Part shown: in pieces, positions 43,947-52,426 of the stretch | Position numbering within the stretch: the first letter of the stretch is position 1 | Layout: every line of letters starts with the position of its first letter | NCBI GenBank assembly: GCA_900766585.1 | Contig: CAAFVV010000014.1 | Span: 1-64,000 of the forward strand | Source of the DNA: Clostridia bacterium | GTDB taxonomy: Bacteria > Bacillota > Clostridia > Oscillospirales > Acutalibacteraceae | DNA length: 64,000 nt | Direction of reading: 5' to 3' | Position numbers and translations under genes: made by a program | Notes under the pieces: model-generated | What the model was told of the DNA's origin: nothing | The model's input: the letters and a program-made list of their open reading frames with translations, nothing else | The model's database searches: none

Positions 43947-44459
43947 TCATCTGTCCGGCTCAAGCAGGCCGTAGTCACCGTCGTGACGGCAGTAGACCAC
44001 ATTGATCTCATCAGTGTCGGCATTGCGGAACATAAAGAACTGGTGTCCGACCAGATTCATCTGCAATATGGCTTCCTCGACGCTCAGCGGCTTGACAGGA
44101 ATGGTCTTGGTGCGCACCACCTGATACGCCGCTTCTTCTTCATCGGGCAGCTCCTCAAGGAACCCGGTGCGCAGCTGACGGGAGAGCCGCGTTTTATTTT
44201 TGCGGATCTGGCGGACAAGCACTTCCTCCACCGCATCTACGGCGGCGAGAGTGTCCTCGTTTTCCTGCTCGGCACGGAACACCATGCCGTCGGCGCGTAC
44301 CGTGATCTCCACCTTCATCCGATTCCGCTGCTCGGAAAGCACCACTTCCGCCACGGCATCCTCGGTAAAGAATTTATCCAGCTTGCCGAGCTTTTGCCGG
44401 AGTTTTTCCTCAAACGACGGCTTGATGGTTACTCTGCGTCCGGTGATGATGGTTTTCAT
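43947..44459 (-). CDS. hpf: Ribosome hibernation promoting factor, long form
   Basis: A 170-residue protein: N-terminal HPF/RaiA domain (ITGRRVTIKPSFEEKLRQKL, EVVLSEQRNRMKVEITVRAD, EDTLAAVDAVEEVLVRQIRK) and the C-terminal dimerisation domain of the long form (RTKTIPVKPLSVEEAILQMN, LVGHQFFMFRNADTDEINVV YRRHDG-like end). It dimerises 70S ribosomes into inactive 100S particles in stationary phase. Monocistronic, with its own promoter. Confidence 0.96.
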   Translation of the reverse strand: MKTIITGRRVTIKPSFEEKLRQKLGKLDKFFTEDAVAEVVLSEQRNRMKVEITVRADGMVFRAEQENEDTLAAVDAVEEVLVRQIRKNKTRLSRQLRTGFLEELPDEEEAAYQVVRTKTIPVKPLSVEEAILQMNLVGHQFFMFRNADTDEINVVYCRHDGDYGLLEPDR

Positions 44460-44542
44460 TCCTATCGCTCCTTTATCTTAGCCTGACGGGAGGCGGACAC
44501 GGCAGTGCCTGCAGGTCTCCCATTGGGCTTCGTGATAGCTAT

Positions 44543-44571
44543 AGTATACCACATCACCGGACGTTTTTCAA
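44543..44571 (-). promoter_or_regulatory. Promoter of hpf
   Basis: Minus-strand TTGAAA (44571-44566) and TATACT (44548-44543), 17-bp spacer. Confidence 0.8.
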
Positions 44572-44650
44572 GCGAGTTTATTAAAAAGTTATTTTGTAAG
44601 TGTGAATATTTGGCGAAAGTAGAGCAATTTCACGGTTTTTCGCAGGCCAA

Positions 44651-45715
44651 TCAAAACGGGCCGCAAATAACCTTGTTTTCGCGGTCAGAGGCAAACGCCG
44701 CCTCCATGATCCGCATAACCCGCATGGTCTCTTCAGGCTTGACCAGAAGCTCAGCAGTGCCGTCGAGCACCTCCGCCAGATTGCGGTAGAAGCCGTCATA
44801 GTCGCCGGCGGGCATATCCGCCGGATCGAGCTTTATCTCCTCGATCGTCTCCTTGGCGCGCGGCGCCATGGTTTTGGTCGGTCCCGCCTTGGTGTAAATG
44901 ATCTCTTCCTCGAAGTGCACATCACGCTCTGTGGCACGGACGATATCGCCGTTGCCGTTCCAGTCGAGGATGCGCATGCCGCCGCGGTCGCCGTAGACGA
45001 CCCAGCGCGGCGTCGGCGCATAGTGGCTGGTGCCGACCTCGACGATTGCCCGCAGTCCGCTCGCAAACTCCATAACCAAGCGGAATCCGTCGTCGCACTC
45101 CTTATAGTGGACGTGGTACATCCGGCAGTAGACCGACGTTACCGGCGTCGATTCCATGGTCACGAGCTGGTCGATCAGATGGACGCCCCAGTCGAGCATC
45201 ATGCCGCCGCCCGCCACGGCATATTGCCGCCATCCCTCGGGGATGCCGCGTGAGCCGTTCACGCGGGATTCCAGCTCAAACACCTGCCCGAGCCGTCCGG
45301 ACGAGATCTCCTCGCGCACACGCAGGAAATCGGGATCGGCACGGCGATTCTGGTGGACGGTGAAGATACCATCGGCGCGTTTGGCGGTGTCGATCATGAC
45401 CTGCAGCTCCTCCGAGGACATCGCCACCGGCTTTTCGCAGATCACGGCTTTGCCTGCCTCCAATGCGCGGCACACATACGGCTTATGGAAGTTGTTCGGC
45501 GTTGCACAGAGCACTACGTCGATATCGGAATCGGCAAACAGCTCGTCCGCCGTCGCATAGGCGCGGGTGAAGCCGTCTGCCAGTGCCAGCTCGCGGCGTT
45601 TGGGGTCAATGTCATACACACCGGTAAACACAAGGCGGTCGGTTTTCAGGATACCCTCGTGGTGCCAGCGGCCCATGCCGCCGTAGCCGATCGTGGCAAT
45701 ATGATACGTTTTCAT
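44651..45715 (-). CDS. Gfo/Idh/MocA-family oxidoreductase
   Basis: A 354-residue NAD(P)-dependent sugar dehydrogenase. Rossmann motif IATIGYGGMGRWHHEG (about 5-20), DVVLCATPNNFHKPYVCRAL, the EKP motif in AVICEKPVAMSSEE, a MLDWGVHLIDQL metal/catalytic region and an alpha/beta C-terminal domain. ATG at 45715 is preferred over GTG three codons earlier, which is too near the AAGGACG site. Last gene of a four-gene minus-strand operon; probably oxidises or reduces a sugar or inositol hydroxyl. Confidence 0.92.
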   Translation of the reverse strand: MKTYHIATIGYGGMGRWHHEGILKTDRLVFTGVYDIDPKRRELALADGFTRAYATADELFADSDIDVVLCATPNNFHKPYVCRALEAGKAVICEKPVAMSSEELQVMIDTAKRADGIFTVHQNRRADPDFLRVREEISSGRLGQVFELESRVNGSRGIPEGWRQYAVAGGGMMLDWGVHLIDQLVTMESTPVTSVYCRMYHVHYKECDDGFRLVMEFASGLRAIVEVGTSHYAPTPRWVVYGDRGGMRILDWNGNGDIVRATERDVHFEEEIIYTKAGPTKTMAPRAKETIEEIKLDPADMPAGDYDGFYRNLAEVLDGTAELLVKPEETMRVMRIMEAAFASDRENKVICGPF

Positions 45716-45730
45716 GGCTGACACGTCCTT

Positions 45731-46483
45731 TTAATACGTTTCCTCGGGCGCAAGTCCCTGCTTCGTCCGTTCCTCGGCGGAGATCACCGGGTTTGAAGAG
45801 GCCGTTGTGCTGCGAGTGCAGACCGGCGCTGCCCAGTGTACGGCGTTTTTCAGAATACGCTGCACATAGGGGTTGTGGAACGAGCGGTTCGTCTCGTGGC
45901 CGGGCTGGAAATAGAAGACCTTGCCCGCGCCGCGGTGCCAGCAGCAGCCGGAGCGGAACACCTCGCCGCCGCGAAACCAGCCGGTAAAGACCAGCTCGTC
46001 CGGCTGCGGAATGTCGAAGAATTCGCCGTACATCTCCTCGCAGTCCAGCTCAAAATACGGCGGAATCCCTGCCGCGATCGGATGCCCGGGATTGACGCAC
46101 CACACCCGCTCAAAATCGTTATCCCGCCAGCGGAGCGAGCAGGAGGTACCCATCAGCTTGCAGAAGATCTTGGAGTAATGACCGGAGTGCATGACGATCA
46201 GCCCCATGCCGCACAGCACGCGTCTGGCTACGCGGTTGACCACCTCGTCCGGCACCTCATGGTGGGCGCAGTGTCCCCACCACATCAGCACGTCGGTGGA
46301 ATCAAGCACCTCGTCGGGCAGACCGCAGTCGGGGTCGTCCAGCGTGGCGGTGCGCACCGTCAGCTCCTCATCCGTCTGCAAAAACTGCTGTATTGTGCCG
46401 TGCAGCCCGAGCGGATAGACTTCATTCATTTCCGGCATCGTCTTTTCGTGCCGTCCCTCATTCCATACCGTGACCCGAATCAT
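45731..46483 (-). CDS. ThuA-domain protein
   Basis: A 250-residue ThuA-like, glutamine-amidotransferase-fold protein. It has IRVTVWNEGRHEK, VLMWWGHCAHHEVPDEVVNR, LIVMHSGHYSKIF, WCVNPGHPIA and GKVFYFQPGHETNRSFHNPY, the ThuA pattern. ThuA proteins are linked to 3-keto-disaccharide or trehalulose metabolism alongside Gfo/Idh partners. It sits between the isomerase-like and dehydrogenase genes. Confidence 0.92.
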   Translation of the reverse strand: MIRVTVWNEGRHEKTMPEMNEVYPLGLHGTIQQFLQTDEELTVRTATLDDPDCGLPDEVLDSTDVLMWWGHCAHHEVPDEVVNRVARRVLCGMGLIVMHSGHYSKIFCKLMGTSCSLRWRDNDFERVWCVNPGHPIAAGIPPYFELDCEEMYGEFFDIPQPDELVFTGWFRGGEVFRSGCCWHRGAGKVFYFQPGHETNRSFHNPYVQRILKNAVHWAAPVCTRSTTASSNPVISAEERTKQGLAPEETY

Positions 46484-46499
46484 TGTGCATCCTCCTTTG

Positions 46500-47465
46500 T
46501 CATGCCCACCACATGGCGGCAGGCGGCTCCTGCATCAGAATATTCTGCAGGAAGTGAATGGCTTTTTCCAGACCCTCGCGCACCGACATGAGACCGTCCT
46601 CATGCTCAATGCTGACCGCGCCGTCATAGCCGATCAGGCGCAGGGCGGACAGGATGTCCTTCCACTGCTTTTCATCCGTGCCGTAACCGATCGTGCGGAA
46701 GCTCCAGCTCCGGTCGAGCAGCGAGCCGTAGGCGCCGGTGTCGAGTACGCCGTTGCGCGCTTTGTTATAGGGGTCGACATAGGTGTCCTTCGCGTGGAAG
46801 TGATAGACTGCGCCCTTCAGCTCGCGCAGCACCGCGACCGGATCCATGCCCTGCCAGATCAGGTGGCTGGGATCGACGTTGGCGCCGATGAGCGGACCGA
46901 CTGCCTCGCGCAGACGAAGCAGCGAGGCCGGGTTATACACGCAGAAGCCCGGGTGCATTTCAAGAGCGATATGGCGCACGCCGTGGCTCTCGGCGATCTT
47001 CACGGCTTCTTTCCAATAGGGGATCAGCACCTCATCCCACTGATACCGCAGTGTCTCGCCGTACTCGGGCGGCCAGGAGCAGGTCACCCAGTTCGGACGC
47101 TGCGAGGTCTCGCTGTCGCCCGGGCAGCCGGAAAAGGTCACGATGGTATCCACGCCCAGCTTTTCCGCCAACTCACAGGTGCGGACAAAGACGCGGTGTG
47201 CTTCGGCGGCGACCGCCTTGTCGGGATGTACGGCGTTACCGTGGCAGGACAGCGCCGCGATCGACAGCTGGTTGTCGTCAAGCGCCTTTTTCAGCTCCGC
47301 AAGCTTTTCGGGCTGCGCGAGCAGTATATCGGGATCTGCGTGGTTTTTGTTGGTGTAGCCGCCTGTGCCGAGCTCTACCTGCTGCACGCCGAGGCTGCTC
47401 AGATAGGCGAAGGCTTCCGCCGCGGGCTGTGCCTGCAGCGGAACGGTCAATACGCAAAGCTTCAT
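46500..47465 (-). CDS. Xylose-isomerase-like TIM barrel (sugar phosphate isomerase/epimerase)
   Basis: A 321-residue protein starting MKLCVLTVPLQ. TIM-barrel motifs with metal-ligand residues are VEL (strand 2), SIAALSCHGNAVHPDKA, HIALEMHPGFCVYN (Glu ligand), GANVDPSHLIWQGMD, AVYHFHAKDT and DGAVSIEHED. This class includes sugar epimerases, 2-keto-myo-inositol dehydratases and glycoside-cleaving lyases. The exact reaction cannot be set; context suggests acting on a keto-sugar made by the neighbouring dehydrogenases. Confidence 0.9.
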   Translation of the reverse strand: MKLCVLTVPLQAQPAAEAFAYLSSLGVQQVELGTGGYTNKNHADPDILLAQPEKLAELKKALDDNQLSIAALSCHGNAVHPDKAVAAEAHRVFVRTCELAEKLGVDTIVTFSGCPGDSETSQRPNWVTCSWPPEYGETLRYQWDEVLIPYWKEAVKIAESHGVRHIALEMHPGFCVYNPASLLRLREAVGPLIGANVDPSHLIWQGMDPVAVLRELKGAVYHFHAKDTYVDPYNKARNGVLDTGAYGSLLDRSWSFRTIGYGTDEKQWKDILSALRLIGYDGAVSIEHEDGLMSVREGLEKAIHFLQNILMQEPPAAMWWA

Positions 47466-47483
47466 AATTTGATCGCTCCTTTG

Positions 47484-48566
47484 TTAAAAATATACCGGCT
47501 TTCCGGTTTTGGCCGAGGTGTAGATCGCCTCCAGTATACGGGTGACCGTCAGAGCCTGCTCCGGCAGAACGGTCGGCTCCTTATCCTCCAGTATGGCCGA
47601 AAGCCACTGATGACATTCCACGGATTCCGGCGCGCTGTTCTGCGCACCGTCATAAAAGGCGACGCCGCCCGCCGACAGGTTCGGACGGATCTCCACCTGA
47701 CGTCCCCATTCCACGCGGTTGATCCAAAGCCCATCGTGCATGTCCGCGCCCGCTTTTGTGCCGCAGAGGGTGGTGGTGGCCTCCTCCGAACGGCGCGTGT
47801 TGAGCGCCCAGCTGGATTCCAGCTCGATCACCGCGCCGTTTTTCATGCGGATGAAGCCGAAAGCGGAATCCTCCACCGTGAATTTTTCGGGATCCCAGTC
47901 GCCCCAGGCGTTTCCGGTCTCCTTCTGATCCGCGAGCCTGCGGAAGGTCTGACCCATCACCGATTCCGGCTCATAGTTGTTCATCATCCACAGCGTCAGA
48001 TCCAGCGCGTGGGTGCCGATGTCGATCAGCGGACCGCCGCCCTGCTCATATTCGTTTAAGAACACGCCCCAGGTCGGCACGGCGCGACGGCGGATGGCAT
48101 TGGCTTTGCCGAGGTAAATCTCGCCGAGATCGCCGCGCTCAATTACAGATTTGAGCAGCAGGCTGTCCGGGCGAAAACGGTTCTGATAGCCGATCGTCAG
48201 CTTCTTTCCGGTGCGCTTGGCCGCTTCCAGCATACGCTCGGCGTCAGCCGCCGTTTTCGCCATCGGCTTTTCGCACATGACGTGCTTCCCCGCTTCGAGA
48301 GCCGCCACGGTGATCTCGCAGTGGGAACGGTTCGGGGTGCAGACGTGAACGACGTCGATGCTGCTGTCCGAAAGCAGCTCGCGGTAGTCTGTGTACACCT
48401 TTGCGCCCTCAGCACCGTAGTCCGCTGCGGCCTTCTGTGCGCGCTCGGGGATCAAATCGCAGAAAGCGACCATTTCCGCGCGCTCCGCCTCGCGCTTCAG
48501 CGCGGGCATGTGCTTGCCGTTGGCAATGCCGCCGCAGCCGATGATACCGATCTTCAGTTTGCTCAT
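47484..48566 (-). CDS. Gfo/Idh/MocA-family oxidoreductase
   Basis: A 360-residue dehydrogenase, first gene of the operon. Rossmann motif IGIIGCGGIANGKHMPALKR, DVVHVCTPNRSHCEITVAAL, the EKPMAK motif (HVMCEKPMAKTAADAERML), GGPLIDIGTHALDLTLWMMN with the family's catalytic Asp/His. It differs enough from the dehydrogenase at 44651 to have another substrate or to act at another step. ATG at 48566 follows AAGGAAGAGGG. The frame is open upstream, but no ribosome site supports it. Confidence 0.93.
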   Translation of the reverse strand: MSKLKIGIIGCGGIANGKHMPALKREAERAEMVAFCDLIPERAQKAAADYGAEGAKVYTDYRELLSDSSIDVVHVCTPNRSHCEITVAALEAGKHVMCEKPMAKTAADAERMLEAAKRTGKKLTIGYQNRFRPDSLLLKSVIERGDLGEIYLGKANAIRRRAVPTWGVFLNEYEQGGGPLIDIGTHALDLTLWMMNNYEPESVMGQTFRRLADQKETGNAWGDWDPEKFTVEDSAFGFIRMKNGAVIELESSWALNTRRSEEATTTLCGTKAGADMHDGLWINRVEWGRQVEIRPNLSAGGVAFYDGAQNSAPESVECHQWLSAILEDKEPTVLPEQALTVTRILEAIYTSAKTGKPVYF

Positions 48567-48628
48567 AGGATGACCCTCTTCCTTTGTTTTCTTTGCCCCA
48601 TTTTCCGCCGGGGGCATATGATAGGATA

Positions 48629-48657
48629 AGTGTACAATAAAAAGCACCGCCTTGCAA
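48629..48657 (-). promoter_or_regulatory. Probable promoter of the dehydrogenase/ThuA operon
   Basis: Minus-strand TTGCAA (48657-48652) and TACACT (48634-48629), 17-bp spacer, about 63 bases before the first ATG. It is divergent from the tyrS promoter. Confidence 0.65.
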
Positions 48658-48770
48658 GATTATAAACGGTCAAAAATTGCTACCGTAAGGAAAAATATTG
48701 CTGATTTTCTCTGATGTTCGGACAAAAGATGGTTTTTGCCCGATGATCTTTTTGATTGTCGGCAAACTGC

Positions 48771-48799
48771 TTGACAAACGGCGGAAAATGTGCTTAAAT
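48771..48799 (+). promoter_or_regulatory. Promoter of the tyrS T-box transcript
   Basis: TTGACA (48771-48776) and TTAAAT (48794-48799), 17-bp spacer, upstream of the T-box leader. Confidence 0.75.
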
Positions 48800-48805
48800 A
48801 GTAAG

Positions 48806-49084
48806 GAAAGGCAAGGATGGGAAGAAGTACTCCGGATAAAGCGATGCAGAGAGCCGCCGGTCGGTGCAAGGCGGTTCGTTTTCCGGACGAAATACCTCCC
48901 GGAGCCGCTCTCCCGAAGCGCCGATTGATGGGTGTGTGTAGGGATGCCGTGTGCCGCGCGTTACAGCGGCTTGGCGTTGGTTTGACGCTGTGAGGCTGCT
49001 TTTTGTGAGAAAAGCGGCAAACTGAGGTGGTACCGCGGCTTTTTGTCGCCCTCTGTGCGCTGTGCACGGGGGCGTTTTTCTTTT
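48806..49084 (+). promoter_or_regulatory. Tyrosine T-box leader
   Basis: A classical T-box riboswitch upstream of tyrS. Stem I carries GCAGAGAGCCGCCGG and the distal loop GGTGCAAGGCGG. The bulge between TCCGGA and CTCCC holds GAAATACC with specifier codon TAC (48893-48895), matching Tyr. The conserved T-box TGAGGTGGTACCGCGG lies at 49023-49038, and a GC-rich terminator (about 49047-49084, ending TTTTTCTTTT) follows. Uncharged tRNA-Tyr would stabilise the antiterminator and turn on tyrS. Confidence 0.95.
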
Positions 49085-49115
49085 CCGTGCAAAAAAGTTA
49101 ACGGGAGGAATCCAC

Positions 49116-50342
49116 ATGAAAATCTATGACGAGCTGGTCGCCCGCGGGCTGATTGCGCAGGTGACGGACGAGGCGGAGATCCGCGAGCTGATCGACAACG
49201 GCAAAGCCACGTTTTACATCGGCTTTGACCCGACGGCGGACAGCCTGCATGTCGGTCATTTTATGGCGCTTTGCCTGATGAAGCGGCTGCAGATGGCGGG
49301 CAACCGCCCGGTCGTGCTGATCGGCGGCGGCACCGGCTATGTCGGCGATCCGTCCGGCCGGACGGACATGCGCTCCATGATGACGCCTGAGGTCATCGCG
49401 CACAACTGTGCCTGCTTTAAAAAGCAGATGGAGCGGTTTATCGACTTCGGTGAGGGCAAAGCCATCATGGTCAACAATGCCGACTGGCTGCTTGACCTCA
49501 ACTATATTGAGCTGCTCCGCGATGTCGGCGCCTGCTTCTCGGTCAATAATATGCTGCGCGCCGAGTGCTACAAGCAGCGCATGGAAAAGGGGCTGTCTTT
49601 CCTCGAGTTCAACTACATGATCATGCAGAGCTATGATTTCTACCACCTGTTCCAGCACTACGGCTGCAATATGCAGTTCGGCGGTGACGATCAGTGGTCG
49701 AACATGCTCGGCGGCACCGAGCTGATCCGCAAAAAGCTCGGCAAGGATGCCTATGCCATGACTATCACGCTGCTGATGAACTCCGAGGGCAAGAAAATGG
49801 GCAAGACTGCGTCCGGTGCTGTTTGGCTTGATCCGCAGAAGACCACGCCGTTTGAATTTTACCAGTACTGGCGCAACGTCGCCGACGCGGATGTGCTCAA
49901 ATGCATCCGGATGCTCACCTTCCTGCCGGTCGAGGAGATCGACAAGATGGACGCCTGGGAGGGCAGCCAGCTCAACACCGCCAAGGAGATCCTGGCGTTT
50001 GAGCTGACCCGTCTTGTCCACGGCGACGAAGAGGCACAAAAGGCGCAGGAGGCTTCGCGCGCGCTGTTTGCGGGCGGCGTTTCCAGTGAGCATATGCCTA
50101 CGACTGCCCTTACGGCGGAGGACCTCACCGACGGCGGCATCGGTGTGCTGACGCTGATGGTCAAATGCGGGCTTGCCGCCTCCAACGGCGAGGCGCGGCG
50201 GCTGATTACGCAGGGGGGCGTGACACTCAACGGCGAAAAGCTGACCGATCCCAAGCAGGTACTGACCGCTGATGCTATCCGTGCCGGGGAGACAATCCTG
50301 AAAAAAGGGAAAAAGATCTTCCACAAGGTGACTGTGGAATAA
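49116..50342 (+). CDS. tyrS: Tyrosyl-tRNA synthetase
   Basis: A 408-residue class Ic synthetase. HIGH-like motif DPTADSLHVGHFMALCLMKR, tyrosine-pocket segment EFNYMIMQSYDFYHLFQHYG and QFGGDDQWSNMLGG, KMSKS-type loop GKKMGKTASGAVWLDP, and a C-terminal S4 RNA-binding domain (SNGEARRLITQGGVTLNGEK). ATG at 49116 with GGGAGG upstream; the longer frame lies in the leader terminator. Regulated by the T-box just upstream. Confidence 0.97.
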   Translation: MKIYDELVARGLIAQVTDEAEIRELIDNGKATFYIGFDPTADSLHVGHFMALCLMKRLQMAGNRPVVLIGGGTGYVGDPSGRTDMRSMMTPEVIAHNCACFKKQMERFIDFGEGKAIMVNNADWLLDLNYIELLRDVGACFSVNNMLRAECYKQRMEKGLSFLEFNYMIMQSYDFYHLFQHYGCNMQFGGDDQWSNMLGGTELIRKKLGKDAYAMTITLLMNSEGKKMGKTASGAVWLDPQKTTPFEFYQYWRNVADADVLKCIRMLTFLPVEEIDKMDAWEGSQLNTAKEILAFELTRLVHGDEEAQKAQEASRALFAGGVSSEHMPTTALTAEDLTDGGIGVLTLMVKCGLAASNGEARRLITQGGVTLNGEKLTDPKQVLTADAIRAGETILKKGKKIFHKVTVE

Positions 50343-50365
50343 CCGGCTGAAAGGAGCTTATCGTC

Positions 50366-50656
50366 ATGAACCACGTCTATAAAACCAAAGGTACCTGCTC
50401 GAGTAGGATCACGTTTGATTTAAACGGTGATGTCGTGTCCAATGTCCGCTTCACCGGCGGCTGCCCGGGTAATCTACAGGCGATCCCCCGTCTGGTCGAG
50501 GGCATGACGGTGGAGCAGGTGGCGGCGCGCTGTGCGGGAATTCGCTGCGGAAACAAGTCCACCTCCTGCGCCGATCAGCTCGTGCAGGCGCTTGAGCAGG
50601 CGCTTGCCGAGGAGCAGGCGGGCGGGAATGCGCCGCAGGATAACGGTCAGGAGTAA
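50366..50656 (+). CDS. TSCPD-domain protein (TIGR03905-like)
   Basis: A 96-residue protein: VYKTKGTCSSRITFDLNGDV, NVRFTGGCPGNLQAIPRLVE, GMTVEQVAARCAGIRCGNKS, TSCADQLVQALEQAL. The TSCADQ stretch and four conserved Cys match the TSCPD domain, also found at the C-terminus of B12-dependent ribonucleotide reductases and thought to bind metal. AAAGGAG precedes the ATG. Downstream of tyrS on the same transcript. Confidence 0.9.
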   Translation: MNHVYKTKGTCSSRITFDLNGDVVSNVRFTGGCPGNLQAIPRLVEGMTVEQVAARCAGIRCGNKSTSCADQLVQALEQALAEEQAGGNAPQDNGQE

Positions 50657-50725
50657 GTTCTTCCCTGTTTTTTGGGGGAGAAACCGGAATCTTTTTGTCG
50701 TTTTTCCGAATTTGTCCGCGACAGG

Positions 50726-50754
50726 TTGACAGATCGAAAAAAATGTGATACAGT
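50726..50754 (+). promoter_or_regulatory. Promoter of the lysine-riboswitch transcript
   Basis: TTGACA (50726-50731) and TACAGT (50749-50754), 17-bp spacer, 20 bases before the aptamer P1 stem. Confidence 0.85.
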
Positions 50755-50773
50755 GTGGACAAAATCAATATTC

Positions 50774-50934
50774 GATAGAGGTGCGGTTTGCGATCAGTAC
50801 CTGTCGGCGAGCGCCCGGCGGGGTCATGTCGACAGGGAAAGGCACAGCCGCCGAAGAGGGCTTTGGGCACAGAGCCGCTCTGGTAACACGGAATAATATC
50901 CGGGTTACTGTCGCTTTTTAAGCGGAGAGCTATC
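50774..50934 (+). promoter_or_regulatory. Lysine riboswitch (L-box)
   Basis: All conserved L-box segments are present in order: P1 arm GATAG (50774-50778) with GAGGTGCGG, AGTA, GGGAAAGGCA, GCCGCCGAAGAG, CTGGTAACACG, GGTTACTGTCGC and the closing GGAGAGCTATC (to 50934). Lysine binding would favour the downstream terminator and shut off lysA. Length (161 bases) fits the family. Confidence 0.96.
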
Positions 50935-50993
50935 ACCCGTCCGGTTTTTCTCTTGAAGATAAACCGGACGCCCGCAGTATGCGGGGGAAAGAT

Positions 50994-51020
50994 GGCCGAT
51001 CTGCGGATCGGTCATTTTTT
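50994..51020 (+). terminator. Riboswitch-controlled terminator before lysA
   Basis: GGCCGATC (50994-51001) pairs with GATCGGTC (51006-51013), followed by ATTTTTT. Two more hairpins lie between the aptamer and it (CGTCCGGTTT/AAACCGGACG around 50938-50970, and CCCGC/GCGGG around 50971-50985), likely parts of the switch. Confidence 0.85.
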
Positions 51021-51054
51021 GTTCTCCGGGAAGGCGCGGAAAGGAGACTTTTTT

Positions 51055-52350
51055 ATGATCTGCCAAAATCTTTCTGTCAACGAAGCCGGGCATCTCACCT
51101 TTGCGGGCTATGATACCGTTGAGCTGGCGAAAAAATACGGGACGCCGCTGTATCTGATGGACGAGGAGCGTATCCGCCAGAACGTGCGCGCCTATAAACA
51201 GGCAATGGCGGCGTATCTGCCTGCCGGCTCCATTCCCGAATTTGCCAGCAAGGCGTTTTCCTGCAAGCGGATCTACGAGATCATGAAAGAGGAAGAGATC
51301 GACGTGGACGTGGTGTCCGTCGGCGAGCTGCATACGGCGCTCTCCGCCGGCTTTCCCGCCGAAAACTGCTTTTTCCACGGCAACAACAAGACGGATGCCG
51401 ATATCGCTTTTGCGATGGAGTACCATGTCGGTTATTTCGTTGTAGACAGCTTTTGGGAGCTGGACGCGGTCGAGGAAATCGCGGAAAAGCTCGGTATCAC
51501 GCAGAACATCCTGCTGCGCATCACGCCGGGCATTGATCCCCATACCAACCAGAAGATCTCCACCGGCGCCGTGGATTCCAAATTCGGCGTCGCACTGGAA
51601 AACGGTCAGGCGGAGATCTTTGTCCGCGAGGCACTTCAAAAAAGCCACCTGAACCTCTGCGGCTTCCATTGCCACGTCGGCTCGCAGGTCTTTGACTCGG
51701 TTGTATTCTGCGATGCCGTGCAGATCATGCTGCGCTTTATCGCCGATATCCGCAACACCTACGGCTATACCGCCTCGATGCTGAATCTCGGCGGCGGCTT
51801 CGGCGTGCGGTATCTTCCCGAGCAGCCCGACGCCGACTATCCTGCCCGCATCAAAGAGATCGCCGCCTATTTTAACCATACCTGCCGGCAGCTTTCCCTG
51901 ACACCGCCCCGCGTGATGATGGAGCCGGGACGCAGTATTGTCGCCGACGCCGGAATGACGCTCTATACAGTCGGTGGGATCAAGGAGATCACCGGCTATA
52001 AAAATTACATCTCCGTGGACGGCGGCATGGGGGATAATCCCCGCTATACGCTGTATGAAGCGCCTTATACGCTGGTGCTGGCATCCCGCGCCGACGCGCC
52101 CGCCGACTATACGGCATCCGTTGTCGGGCGCTGCTGCGAAAGCGGCGATATCATTCAGCCGGATGTGCAGCTGCCGCGCCCCGAAAAAGGGGAGATCCTT
52201 GCCGTGCTGACCACAGGCGCCTATAACTACTCCATGGCGTCAAACTATAACCGGATTCCCCGTCCGCCGGTCGTCATGCTGTCAAAGGAGCGGGACTATG
52301 TCGTCGTGCGCCGGGAGACACCGGAGGATGTCTGCCGCCTGGATGTGTGA
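51055..52350 (+). CDS. lysA: Diaminopimelate decarboxylase
   Basis: A 431-residue PLP enzyme for the last step of lysine synthesis. The PLP lysine lies in PEFASKAFSC (about K66), followed by VDVVSVGELHTALSAGF, SKFGV, FHCHVGSQVF, LGGGFGVRYLPEQPD, MEPGRSIVADAGMTLY and GRCCESGDIIQ, the C-terminal catalytic Cys region. ATG at 51055 follows AAAGGAGA; the longer frame runs through the leader. Controlled by the lysine riboswitch. Confidence 0.96.
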   Translation: MICQNLSVNEAGHLTFAGYDTVELAKKYGTPLYLMDEERIRQNVRAYKQAMAAYLPAGSIPEFASKAFSCKRIYEIMKEEEIDVDVVSVGELHTALSAGFPAENCFFHGNNKTDADIAFAMEYHVGYFVVDSFWELDAVEEIAEKLGITQNILLRITPGIDPHTNQKISTGAVDSKFGVALENGQAEIFVREALQKSHLNLCGFHCHVGSQVFDSVVFCDAVQIMLRFIADIRNTYGYTASMLNLGGGFGVRYLPEQPDADYPARIKEIAAYFNHTCRQLSLTPPRVMMEPGRSIVADAGMTLYTVGGIKEITGYKNYISVDGGMGDNPRYTLYEAPYTLVLASRADAPADYTASVVGRCCESGDIIQPDVQLPRPEKGEILAVLTTGAYNYSMASNYNRIPRPPVVMLSKERDYVVVRRETPEDVCRLDV

Positions 52351-52365
52351 GTTGTCGGACCCGGC

Positions 52366-52394
52366 TTGACTTTTTCGCAAAAAAGCGGTATACT
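52366..52394 (+). promoter_or_regulatory. Promoter of the TIGR01440 gene and tRNA-Leu
   Basis: TTGACT (52366-52371) and TATACT (52389-52394), 17-bp spacer, starting 16 bases after the lysA stop. Confidence 0.8.
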
Positions 52395-52426
52395 TTTTTC
52401 GCAATAAGCGAAACGGAAGTGGTTTT

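Noticed and set aside
46470..48059. 529-codon plus-strand frame across the isomerase and Gfo/Idh genes
   Set aside because: Antisense to two well-supported genes with clear motifs; its translation resembles no family and has no start signal.
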